DNA from: Corinectria fuckeliana
Taxonomy: Eukaryota > Ascomycota > Sordariomycetes > Hypocreales > Nectriaceae
Assembly: GCA_019137255.1 (NCBI GenBank)
Contig: WPDH01000034.1
Coordinates: 434,001 to 498,000 of the forward strand
Length of the DNA stretch: 64,000 nucleotides
Reading direction: 5' to 3'
Both the position numbers and the translations under genes were made by a program. The notes below the pieces were generated by a model. The model searched no databases. It saw nothing but the letters and a program-made list of their open reading frames with translations, and was not told the DNA's origin. Positions 10,860-22,093 of the stretch are shown here, piece by piece; the stretch's first letter is position 1, and every line of letters begins with the position of its first letter.

Positions 10860-12595
10860 ATGGATGCCCGCTCCGCCATGCGGCCGGCTCGGCCTCAGAG
10901 CGTCAAAGAGCTTGTTGCTCAGGCCGAAAACTTTGTCTTTAATACAAACATCCCCGTCAAGCATTGGACACGCGCTGCCGAGACTCTGTATCAGGAGGTA
11001 TGTTCCAGTTGTCCTCTGCTGTCATGTTCGCCAACTCTATGCCGATGTTAATCACCCACAACCTACCTCTAGGCCTCCTTCGCTATCGCTGATGGCGACT
11101 ATGGCCGCGCATATATGATGCTGTATCGTCACTCCGTCCTGGTGCTCAAGTCCATCCCCTCGCACCCCCAGATCAAGGATTCCGACAACAGGAAAGCCTA
11201 TAGACTGTTGACGAAGCGAATCGACCGAGTTATACAAGATCTCGAGGACCTCAAGCCCGAGATTGAGAATGCAAACAAAGAATGGGAGCGCATGGCACCC
11301 CCTACCAAGGAACCTACCGATGCATCCCGTCCTCCCTCTAGTTACGCTGAGTTCGCGGCCCGAGACCCGAGTCTGAGCGGAAACGCGAAAATCCTCGACG
11401 CTTACGACAACCAAGACTTGGCTGTTGACTTGGCCCAGAAAGAACTGACGCGGAGGGACACGGCGAGGCGAGCGACGAGGCAGGCGGGCATTCCGGACGA
11501 GGACTTGTCAATCCGGAGAATGGGAGGCAGATGGGACCAGTGGGATGCAAACGCACGCCTTGGCGATGACAACGACTTGCAGAGACAGATGGAGGCTACC
11601 AGACAAGCGCTCGACTCGGCACAGGAGCGACGACGCCCTGAGCACGAATTCCGTCCCTCGACAACATCCCAGACCTACAATTACCCCTCCATCTCTCGAT
11701 CCAAGCCAGTCGAGTTCGACCCATCATCCGGGTACCCTCCAGCGTCTTCCTCGACCCAGCCAATACGACCACCCAAGGAGCCTGTCCGTCCACCACAGGA
11801 CCTCGAATCGCGCCCGTTCCTTGTGCCAAACGTGCCACGAAAGGTCCCGCTTGCCCAATACCAGCCTCTTACCCCAACACCTCCACCCGAGCAGAATAGC
11901 GTTCCTCCGCTTCCTCCGAAGCAAAACATCGCACCGCCGTCGCTCCCGAAAAAGGAGCGGCTCACCTTCAAGCCTGGCGCATATCTTGAGAATGGCGACC
12001 CTGTTCGGTCGCTCTTCCTTCCGAAGAACCTACGACAGAAGTTTCTCGATATCGCAGCGCCCAACACTCGCAAAGGACTCGAAATGTGTGGGATTCTCTG
12101 TGGAACGCCCATCAACAATGCTCTCTTTGTCCGCTGCCTCTTGATACCAGATCAGATATGCACGTCCGACACGTGCGAGACGGAAAACGAGACGACAATG
12201 TTTGACTATTGCATCAGCGAGGATCTCCTGGTACTAGGATGGATCCACACCCATCCCACGCAGACTTGTTTCATGAGCTCTAGGGACCTGCATACGCAGT
12301 CTGGCTATCAGGTGATGATGCCCGAGAGCGTGGCCATTGTCTGCGCCCCGAAATACAAGCCTTCGTAAGTGGCTAATCCCCGAACTCGTTGTCCCTGTAC
12401 TGACCTCCTTGCAGGCACGGGATATTCCGATTAACACACCCCCCGGGTCTCGACCACGTACTGAACTGCAGTCGTACCGAGACCTTTCACCAGCACTCGA
12501 TGGACAATCTTTACTGCGAAGCGGAGCAGCCGCAAGGGCACGTGTACGAGAGCGATAAGCTGGAGTTTTATGTGCACGATCTCCGAACGAAATGA
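10860..12595 (+). CDS. AMSH/Sst2-type JAMM deubiquitinase
   Basis: Three exons (10860-10997, 11073-12364, 12415-12595) give 536 aa. The N-terminus (about 10-110) resembles the helical USP8-dimerisation/MIT-like region of AMSH: NIPVKHWTRAAETLYQEA, then YRHSVLVLKSIPSHPQI. A long Pro-rich, charged linker follows. The C-terminal MPN+ domain has the complete zinc site: Glu383 in EMCGILCG, His438 and His440 in GWIHTHP, Ser448 and Asp451 (H-x-H-x7-S-x2-D). The AMSH-specific insert with Cys residues and the terminal DNLYCEAEQPQGHVYESDKLEFYVHDL block are present. AMSH enzymes cleave Lys63-linked ubiquitin chains on endosomal cargo. Fission yeast Sst2 is the closest named relative I would cite. Confidence 0.93.
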
Positions 12596-15251
12596 ATCAT
12601 GAGCATGTACGAAGTACGGAGTATGCTGGGCTTCGTCAGAGTGGAGCGGGACCGGATGGACCATGGGATCCGGTTTGCATAGCGATGGAGTTTCCGTTTT
12701 CCCCAAAGCGGCACGGGGTCTTCAATGGACTAATTAAAGACGAAATAGAGGAGATGAGCCGACAAGAGATCAGCGACTTTGATGGACTGCCGTTCAGTCA
12801 CGACATTCGATGTGTCGCGTGTTTGCTCCGGTGCTACCCGCTGTCCCGGTCTTTTATCGGGTGCCACGCCGAGACTGGCTGTCTGTGGTGATGTCGCACT
12901 GACTTTTTGTCTTACGGAAACGTGGCTGCTCGTGCTGAATTCGTGATGACAGCTTGGATGCTTTGGTGAACGACACGGTGCAACGGAGGTTCCCAAGGCT
13001 TCTTTGCAACAGTTGACTCCCATCCGACGTTGGGGAGGTATGCCGTGTCTATTTAAAAATCTAGAAAATGGGTTCACAATATTTTGTAGCCTGGTTCAGG
13101 TTTGCTGTGTGGTGCCGGGCCGCTCAGCACAACTACAGTACTCGTAGTATCCAAGCTACCTAGGGAGTCTCTGTTTGAGGCCTTGCCGCGCGATATGACG
13201 GCGCACCACAACAGTAGGACGGGCTGTGTGTGTACACGAAACGTCTCGGCAGTCAAGGCTTGAGTCTACTTTTGGGGGCTGGAAAAGGTGGCACGGCTTT
13301 TGAACAGATCCATTTGACCTGACCTTGGGGGTTTCTTCTGGGTACATGCTTACGCATGCTGACGGCTCACTTACTGCGCCATTGTTGAGGCATGATGATC
13401 TGGGTTTCGTGATTAGTAGTGGAAGCCTACATACGGGAATTGCCTAGGCAGCTACTAGTGAGGGACCCACGGTTCATTCATCGTGGAAGAAGCCATAGAC
13501 CCGGGTTTAGTTGCCAACAGCCGCCTTGCAAGGGGCAGATCAGAGCTGAGACGCTCACGAACCCAAGCCTATTATGGCGGTTCAGCTCACGGCACGAACG
13601 CCTCGTTTCTTCACAGGGCAGCGCGTCTGGCCAATTACGACGGGGACGGCTCGGAGCCAGAGCGGCGAATACGCAGTAAGCAGGGCAGGGTGCTGCCGAA
13701 TGGCGGGCGTGTCTCGGTTGAAGCCAATGCCGTACGCGGGATCGTCGATGCTAGGGATGCGCCGGTGGGTGGAGCAGGGCCAGGATGATTGGATTGATTG
13801 CCTACAGTGAGTGAGGGGACAGACTATTGGACTGCGGAGCGGAATGGCTGCTGGGGTTCTCTAGTGATGGCGATCCGTCCAAGGATGAGTGAGATTGCAC
13901 CGCGTCTGTCAGTTCACAGTCGGCCATGTACAGCCTAGCTTGGGTGCTGGTGTTGACGGCTCGGTCCGTAGCTTCTTCCAATGACAGAGGCTCGGCTTCT
14001 GGTTGGTGTGGATGGAGAGGATTGACGTGTGAGCCGTGTCTTGGCTGCTGCGAGGACGGAAGACGACCCGGGGCATTGGGCTGTCTCGTTAACTCGTCAT
14101 GGAGAACATGGTCAAGGGAGGGATCGGCTACACTATCTCGACAACCAACCCGTGCCTCCATGGTAGTGCTGATCAGTGATAGATAGATCGATGCTTTGTA
14201 GATACTTGGCTAGACGCTACGGCTGGAACTGTCCGACTATTGCCTTGACCGCCAGTTCCCACAGCCCGTCCGTCCTCGACCCAGGCGTGGACGCACAGCA
14301 TGGCTGACGAACTAGCTGGACAAACCGAGCCGTGGCGTTGAGCCCCATGCAGACATCCAATGGCTTGGGGAGGGAGCATCTTGAGGCCCCCCCCGCGACC
14401 CGCCGCACCCAGGCCGAAACGAGGGGAGACGGGATGGGCAAGTCACACACGCAGTCAGGTATCAGGCAATGAAAGTCTGCATCTCTAAGTAGACTCTAAT
14501 GATGGTCTGCGAACACGGCATCCGATCGTTCTGGCCGCCTTGTCTGATTGGGTCTGGTGTCGTCGTGGAGAGACGTGCAACCGAGACATGGTGTAGGGAG
14601 GAACATACGCCTGCGGTGCGACGGCTTGGGATCGCCGTTCACTGTCTACTGGCGACTTGTGCATTATTGAGCTTCCAATACGCAGGGCATGATAAGGGCA
14701 TCTCCAGTCGGCGGGAGCGCCAAGAAGCAACTGCAGGCGGTTGGACATGTCCACATGACCGCTTGCTTGCAGCTTGACACCATCGTGATGATCTACGCCA
14801 ACTACTCAACCGAGTTTGCAACCACGACGGCCCATTGGCCCCGGAGGGAAAACATTCCAAGACACCACCATCGAAACAAGCCACATACAATGCTGATCCC
14901 GAAAAGCAACCATGGCCGTGCCACCGCGCCCGTCCAACCACCGCCCTTCTGCCTCTGATGCCGCGCACGCCCCGAGCGGGTCGGCGGCACGCGGGGACGG
15001 GATGCCATTGATGAGAACCGTGAAGTGCGGCCTGGGCATGCCCAGTGGCACGCCTTAGTGGGATGCCGTGTCTCACTCGCGCGGCCAGGTTGTCCGTGAG
15101 GGAGGCAATGGCGTTTCTGCATGGCGCCGAGTCTGCATGATAAGAGCTGCGTGCCCCGGGTTGCGAACCGAGGGTATCTCTCTGCTCCCTTAGCTTAACT
15201 ATCCCTTACCTCACCAGCTTGAGCTTCTTGTCCAATACCCAGCATCCAAGA
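12596..15251. other. 2.65-kb stretch without a supported gene
   Basis: ORFs of up to about 145 codons occur but overlap each other on both strands, lack a domain I can recognise and do not splice into a longer product. The right part holds the leader of the Ppo gene. I saw no tRNA or repeat. Long leaders or a non-coding RNA are possible but not shown. Confidence 0.5.
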
Positions 15252-18200
15252 ATGGCGGAAGCCATGTCGTCGAACGGGTCGCAAGCCAAGAACGGCAATG
15301 CCAACGCCCGTGGGAGCTCTCAGAAGCACCAGCAGACTTCCCAGACGCCCACGCAGCCCAAGACCAAGAAGGAATCCGCCATGGCCAGCTTCAAAAAACT
15401 CCGCCAGGCCTCCAAGCGACCTCTCCCCACGCAGAGCGGCGACGGCACGTACCTCACCGTGGCGAAGCGGCCGGGTCTGAAGGAGGATATCCGCCGACTT
15501 AGCATGAAAGGTACGTCTTTTGCCCAGAGAAAGGAGTCGGCATCACAAACGTGCTGACGGGTGTAGACGTCAAAACCCTGCTGGAGATCATCTCCCACAA
15601 GATCAAAGGCGAGACCATCATCGACGACAAGACAATGATCATGGAGAGGACCATCCAGATCGTCGCGGGCCTCTCGGACCACTCCAAGGTCCAGGAGGTC
15701 CTCACCAACAGCCTCATCGACCAGCTCTGGAACTCGCTCGACCACCCGCCGCTGCTGTACATGGGTGACGAGTACCGCTTCCGCCAACCCGACGGATCCA
15801 ACAACGTGAGACGAACCACCCTAACTAAGCTCTCATAAGTACACCGTGAGCTACAAGTCTAACATGTCCAGAACCCCTATCTCCCCAGACTGGGAGCTGC
15901 TCGGACTCCGTATTCCCGGTCCTGCAAGCCGCATACCTTGCAGCTCGGGGCCCAGCCTGACCCGGAGGCCGTGTACGAGGCCGTCATGGCCAGGGGCGAC
16001 TTTCGCAAGAACCCCAACAACGTCTCCAGCATTCTGTGGTACTGGGCCACCATCATCATCCACGGTAAAGCGAAGAGTTGCCGCTGTTGGCGTGCAGTCG
16101 AGTCACTAACGACGTATAGATCTCTTCTGGACCAACTCGCAGGACCCTAACCAGAACGACTCCTCGTCGTACTTGGATCTTGCCCCGTTGTATGGCTGCA
16201 ACAAGGAGCTATGCGACTCGGTCCGGACCTTTAAGGACGGGATGCTTAAGGCCGATGCCTTTGCGGACAAGCGGTTGATCGGTAACCCGCCCGGCGTCTG
16301 CATTGTCCTCGTCATGTTCAACCGGTTCCACAACCACGTCGCCGCGAACCTGGCCGACATCAACGAAGGGGGCAGGTTCGCCAAGCCCTCCCCGGACCTC
16401 CCCGAGGAGGCCGCTGCCGCTGCTTGGAAGAAGTACGACGAGGAGCTCTTCCAGACTGCGCGGCTCGTCACCTCGGGCCTCTACATCAACATCACGCTGG
16501 TCGACTACGTGCGCAACATCATCAACATGAACCGCGTCGACAGCACCTGGACCCTGGACCCCCGGCAGGAGATGGGCGTGTCCATGGGCACCAAGAACGG
16601 CGCCGAGGCCGGCACGGGCAACGTCGTCTCGGCCGAGTTCAACCTCTGCTACCGCTGGCACTCGTGCATCTCGGACATGGACGACAAGTGGATCCAGGAC
16701 TTCTACACGGAGCTGCTGGGCGACAACTACGGCCCCATGACGCTGCCCAAGATGATGATGGCCGTCAAGAAGTTCGAGGCGTCGGTGGCCAAGGACCCCG
16801 GCGAGCGTGTCTTTGGCGGCATGAAGCGAGGCCCCGACGGCCGGTTCGACGACGACGAGCTCGTCGACGCCCTCGCCACGGCCATCGAGCAGCCCGGAGG
16901 CGCCTTCGGAGCCCGCAACGTGCCGCGGGTGATGAAGCCCGTCGAGATGCTGGGCATCATCCGCGGCCGCCGGTGGAACCTGGCCGGGCTCAACGAGTTC
17001 CGCAAGCACTTCGGGCTCAAGGGCTACGAGACGTTCGAGGACATCAACTCGGACCCCGAGGTGGCCGAGTCGCTGCGCAACCTGTACCAGCACCCGGACA
17101 ACGTCGAGCTGTACCCGGGCATCGTCGCCGAGGAGGCCAAGACGCCCATGGCGCCCGGCGTCGGCATCGCGCCCACCTACACCGTCTCGCGCGTCGTCCT
17201 CTCCGACGCCGTGTCGCTCGTCCGCGGCGACCGTCACTACACGACCGACTACAACCCGCGCTACCTGACCAACTGGGGCTTCCGCGAGGCCGGCTACGAC
17301 CTCGACGTCAACCACGGCTGCGTCTTCTACAAGCTCTTCCTGCGCGCGTTCCCGGCCCACTTCCGCGGCAACTCCGTCTACGCCCACTACCCCATGGTCG
17401 TCCCCGACGAGAACCGGAAGATCCTGACGCACCTGGGCCGCGTCGGGCGCTTCGACTTTGCCCGGCCCGGGTTCTGCGCGCCGCGCGTCGCCGTCACGTC
17501 GTACGGCGGCGCCCGGCACGTCCTGGACCGCCCGGACCGGTACCGCGCCTCGTGGACCGAGGGCCTCGCGCGCCTCATGGGCGAGCGGCTCGTGCTCTCG
17601 GGAGACGCCGAGGCCCACGCGGAGAAGCGCAAAGCCATGGAGGCGCTGCTCTACCGGGACGGGTGGAAGACGTCCATCAAGTCCTTCTACTCCATGATCG
17701 CCGAGCGGCTGCTGTCGGAGAAGGCGTACAAGCTCGGGGGCAAGCCGCACGTCGACATCGTGCGCGACGTCGGCAACCTGGCGCACACGCACTTCGTCGC
17801 CCGCATGTTCAACCTGCCGCTCAAGACCCGGCAGAACCCCAAGGGCGTCTACTCGGAGCAGGAGCTGTACTCTGCGCTGGCCGTCGTCTTCACCGCCCTC
17901 TTCTTCGACGTCGACCCGGCCGCGTCGTTCCCGCTGCGCCAGAAGGCGAAGGAGGCCGCGGGGCAGCTGGGGAAGCTCGTCGAGACCAACGTCAAGCTCG
18001 CCACCACCCTGGGCATCAGCGGCCTCTTCACCAAGCAGGAGAAGAACGATCCCCTGGCGGCTTACGGCGTCAACATGGCCAAGGGGCTGAAGAAGGCGGG
18101 GATGAGTGCCTCGGAGATTGCTTGGGGCCAGATCCTGCCTACTGCGGGAGCCATGGTGCCGAACCAGGCGCAAGTTGTAAGTGTAATTATGCCGTGAAGA

Positions 18201-18776
18201 AGCATGCATCTTCGCTAACATGTTTGTCATTAGTTTGCCCAGAGCGTGGACTGGTACCTGTCTCCTGCGGCCGATGAGTACCGCCCGGAGCTGCACCGCG
18301 TTGCCCTCCTGGAGCGTAGCGAAGAGACGGACGCCCTCCTCCTCGGCTACGCCATGGAGGGCATCCGCATGGCCGGCACCTTCAGCCTCCACCGGCAGGC
18401 GACGACGGCCGACGTCATCCCGGAGGACGACGGCCGCAAGGTGGCGGTGCAAGCGGGCGACGGCGTCTCCGTGTCGTTCGCGTCGGCGGCGCAGGACGCG
18501 GCGCACTTCCCGAGCCCGGGCGTCGTCGACCCGCGGCGGCCGCTGGACGCGTACGTCGACGGCGGCGACGGCGGGCTGCGCGACGTCGGGCGGACGGCGC
18601 TGGCGGAGCTGTTCCGCGCCGTGTTCCGCAAGCGGGGGCTACGGCGCGCGGCCGGGCCGCAGGGCGAGCTGAAGACGGTGGTGCGGCCGGGCGGGGGCTG
18701 CGCGTATGTCACGGAGGAGTGGGGGAGCCTGTCGCCGTTTCCCGTGTCGATGAAGGTGACGTGGGATGATGAGTGA
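15252..18776 (+). CDS. psi-factor-producing oxygenase (fatty-acid dioxygenase, P450 half without haem cysteine)
   Basis: Five exons (15252-15510, 15567-15805, 15872-16064, 16120-18176, 18234-18776) give 1096 aa, about the usual Ppo length. The N-terminal half is a haem peroxidase-type dioxygenase: distal His in WYWATIIIHDLFWTN, then SSSYLDLAPLYG, and the proximal YRWH motif with the catalytic Tyr (FNLCYRWHSCISD). The C-terminal half is P450-like, but where family members have GxGPHxCLG this protein reads GDGGLRDVG: Asp lies at the Cys position. The following RRAAGPQGELK and the end SLSPFPVSMKV keep the family pattern. A hydroperoxide-forming Ppo without isomerase (PpoC/10R-DOX-like) is inferred, because PpoC is known to lack this Cys. 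Ppo oxylipins control sporulation and sexual development. Confidence 0.9.
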
Positions 18777-19678
18777 GGGATGGATAGTGTTGGGGGATAA
18801 TTGGGAGGAGGGATGTGACGTTTTTTGCTGAGAATGGTTCTTGATATCACGGTGCTAGTCTAATTAATACCACTTTTTTTGCGGACCTATCTTTTGCTGT
18901 TGCTGTATCTCTGATGTGGCCGTCTCTAATGTCTTGTCAGTATTGTGACGAAGTTTTATTAGTCCTTTGACGACTTGAACTAAAGCACTTTGTCTTGGGA
19001 TGGAAGACTCGGGCGGCCGATCCCGCGAAGGACGGTCTCATGGACGGTTATGACGCCGGGCGCTCCAGTTTCGCATGGCATATCCTAGGATACGATGAGA
19101 GTTGAGGATAGCATCGACAACCTGCTCCTCAAGCCCCCCCGTCAAGAGCTCCTGATCGGCGTCGAGTTTTAGCTGAGCGGGAAGCGGTGCTGCCACTAGC
19201 TGGACCAGGTCGCAGAAGACGTGTGCATAATTCTTTGACGTGTCGAGGCATGTATTCTATGTTGTGGCCTCGTCCAAGGCCGCGAAGGCCGGGACGAGGG
19301 CTTTGGCGTGCTTGGTGTCTTTGTTTTGAAGCTAGACATAGCATAGCCTCTGGGAGACACTGCCGAACGGTATCCATGGCGGCTCGGAAGCGTCGCCAGG
19401 CACTTCAAATGTGAGGGCGACGAAATCGAACTTTTGCTTAGAACTAATGGAGTGTTGGAAGAAGAGACAACAGTGTCGAAGCGAAGCTGTTCTTAGCCAG
19501 AATCAGATAATGGCTAGGCCTACAGCCTACAGCACTTGGTCCAGGGCACTGGGGCCGGCACTTAGGTACTCCAGCGCCCAGTTGTCGCCAGCTGCCCGCC
19601 ACCTGTCTGCCACATGCTTACCAAGCCACATCTCAACCGCACGCTCTTTCAATCTCCTCATCTCCTCCACGAGCCGGC
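18777..19678. other. intergenic, Ppo 3' side and regulator promoter
   Basis: About 0.9 kb with no supported gene. Small antisense ORFs near 19.1-19.4 kb lack any recognisable motif. Confidence 0.5.
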
Positions 19679-21796
19679 ATGAAAAAGTCCATCGCTTGCG
19701 GCGCATGTCGTTCCTCCAAGCGAAAAGTGAATGCCTCCGTAAAAATCCAGATCGGGACCGGACCGACCGCTAATCGACGCGCTGCAGTGTGTACACTCCG
19801 GCGGCCCACCCTGCAATCGCTGTCGGGACCGTGGCGATGACTGCATCTTCCCGCCAAAGGGCACCTCCTTCATCTTCCGCCGTCCCAGGACAGAGCGCCA
19901 TGGCAGAGATGCGGATCATGCTTCGCTGGCCGGGGCCATGTCCCAGCTCCATCGGCCGCGTCCTGACGAATGGCTCGAGTCGCGCTCCAAGAGTCTGGCT
20001 GGCGTGGATCCGTTCCAATACCTGACCGATGAGGTCAAGAACAGCTATCTCCGCTGCTCTTACAAGTGGTCGTTTCACCATATCCCAAACCTCCTCATCA
20101 GCATTCGAGAGAAGAACCTAGATCCTTTGCTTGTCTGGGCAATGCTGGCCATCACCGTCAGGTCTGCTCACCTCTGCTCTGGCTTCGGCTCAAAAAGAAA
20201 TATCCCGCTGACGTCCTCAGATTTTCTCAATCCGCCCCACCAGGCTACTTGAGCCAAGTTCAGGCGAGCAACACATTCGCCAACCATGCGAGAACATTGG
20301 TCCTTTCCCTGGTGGACCAGCCCACTGTCCATCGAGCCCAGGTTCTGCTCATGCTCACGGGGCATTCCTGGGGCGCTGGAGAAGGGAGACGGGCATGGGT
20401 GTACCTTGGAATGGCTGTGAGAATGGCCCAAGTCTTGGCTCTCTTTGAAGAACCTGCCCCGTCCGTGTCCCGTGACGGGTTTATTGACGCCGAGCAGAGG
20501 AGACGTACAGCTTGGACATGCTTTCTCATGGACAGTCTCCTCAGCGGAGGAAAAGGACGCGACAGGATGCTATCCGCCGAGAAGATGCGTATCCAGCTCC
20601 CCTGCCAGTCTGAAAGCTTCAACTTCGGAGAGCCGGTGGTATGCGAGTGGTTGAACGGCTCTCAACCCGAACTAACAAGGCCAGCCTCTCAGGGGGATTT
20701 GGGCATCGTTGCATACAGCATGAGGGTTGCGGATGTTTGGGGAGCTGTTGCAAAATGGGCCTGCACATCACATGATACGAATCAGCCTCCATGGCAACCC
20801 CGATCAGAGTTCCAATATCTCCTTTCCCGACTCGAATTGTGGAAGGATTCGCTACCCAAGAGGCTGCAGTACGACCTGTTTCTTCTACGTGCTCACAGCG
20901 TGTCCAACCAAGGCCAGGCGTACTGCTACATGCACTGCATTTATTTCATGAGCGTCATTTTCCTCTACCGCTCATATTTGCCTGAAGTGGAGATGCAAAA
21001 GGCCAGGGTCGGAGATCGCGAATGGGACCAATGGTCAGCGTGGTCAAGCAAAGAGCTGGTCCAGGTTGCCGAGCAGGTTTGTGAGATGCTCCAGGAAATG
21101 CGAGCGTTTGGGCTTTATTTTCTCCGCGGTCTTGTTCCTTGGATCGGCTTTACCATTTATACCGCTGTTGGAACCCTGCTCTATTTCTACCACTTTCCAA
21201 ATCCCGGCGACAGTCCTAGCCTAGTGGAAAAGCGACGAGAGCGTATCGTGGAGGGATGCCTCTTTCTAAAGGACATGCGACAAGCATGGCCCATGGCGGA
21301 TACTTGGGTGTGCTCTTCCATTTCTCGTTGCTTCCAACGTATGCTTGAAGCTAACTGGTTTGTAGCGCGAAAAGATTCAGGCTATGCAAATTTTCTACAG
21401 CAGTATCAAGGCTGAGGGCGACCAGGCCGTCACCCCAAGTGAAAGAAGGGAGATGCGCAACGCCATTATTGATTACGGTGCCCTTCAGCCAGATCCTGTC
21501 CGCCAGCCAGATATTGAGAGTAACGAAGAATCTGTAAGAACGAGATCCAATTATCTACACATGGCGGTCGGTTACTAATACAAAAACAGATGGCAGATGT
21601 GGAGAGTGTCCCTGCATCAGACGTGGAATTCAACTCCCAAGGCATCAACTTTCTTGCCCCTGCAGATATTGATCTTTTTGATACAAATCTCGAGTTTGGA
21701 AGCACAATGCACGCCGCCTTTGCTGATACGACACAGGGCTTTTGGGAGAGCTTCCCTGGTAGCATGGATATTCAGCTCGATCCATCAAACGAATGA
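19679..21796 (+). CDS. Zn2Cys6 transcription factor upstream of GH43
   Basis: Five exons (19679-19726, 19788-20161, 20221-21307, 21366-21533, 21590-21796) give 627 aa. The first splice completes the zinc cluster with Cys7, 10, 17, 25, 28 and 35 (CGACRSSKRK-CVHSGGPPCNRC, spacing 2-6-7-2-6). Splicing inside the cluster is common in this class. A fungal-specific middle domain follows: LVWAMLAITVRFSQSAPP across a splice, VLLMLTGHSWGAGEGRRAWVYLGMAVRMAQ and RRRTAWTCFLMDSLLSGG. The Asp/Phe-rich C-terminus (INFLAPADIDLFDTNLEF) looks like an activation region. Ignoring the 58-nt fourth intron would instead truncate the protein. The gene lies 297 bp upstream of the beta-xylosidase on the same strand, so control of xylan-sugar use is a reasonable but unproven inference. 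Confidence 0.85.
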
Positions 21797-22093
21797 AGTC
21801 AGCGGCAGGCTCACTGCCTGCTGTCCCAATCAATCAGATTATGGAGGGGCATCAAAACACACTCAACTTAATTCTTGAACGCAAATAATCCCGGTGGCAT
21901 GACTTCCTACTCCTACAATTATATTGCGTCTTCGCACCCCGCAATCTGCATGTTCGTGTGCTGAATTCAGCCTAAATTGGCATGCATGCGAATGCACCCT
22001 GCTCGACGAGCCGACAGATAAAACCACTGATACCTGCTCCTATGAGTTCGACAAATCCAAACATTCAACTTCTGTTCGCGCCTTCAAGACACG

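Noticed and set aside
13802..15076. ORFs of 119-145 codons on the minus strand
   Set aside because: They overlap one another in several frames, show no splice-extended product and no recognisable motif.
16209..18506. 765-codon open frame on the minus strand and a 617-codon frame in a second plus frame across the Ppo gene
   Set aside because: Shadows of a highly GC3-biased exon. The translations are Val/Ala/Gly/Arg-rich without domains, while the plus-strand frame encodes a textbook Ppo protein.
21308..21415. Alternative C-terminus of the 19.7-kb regulator by reading through intron 4
   Set aside because: Splicing GTGTGC...TGTAG continues with REKIQAMQIFYSSIKAEGD and an acidic tail, which fits the family better than the short read-through ending.
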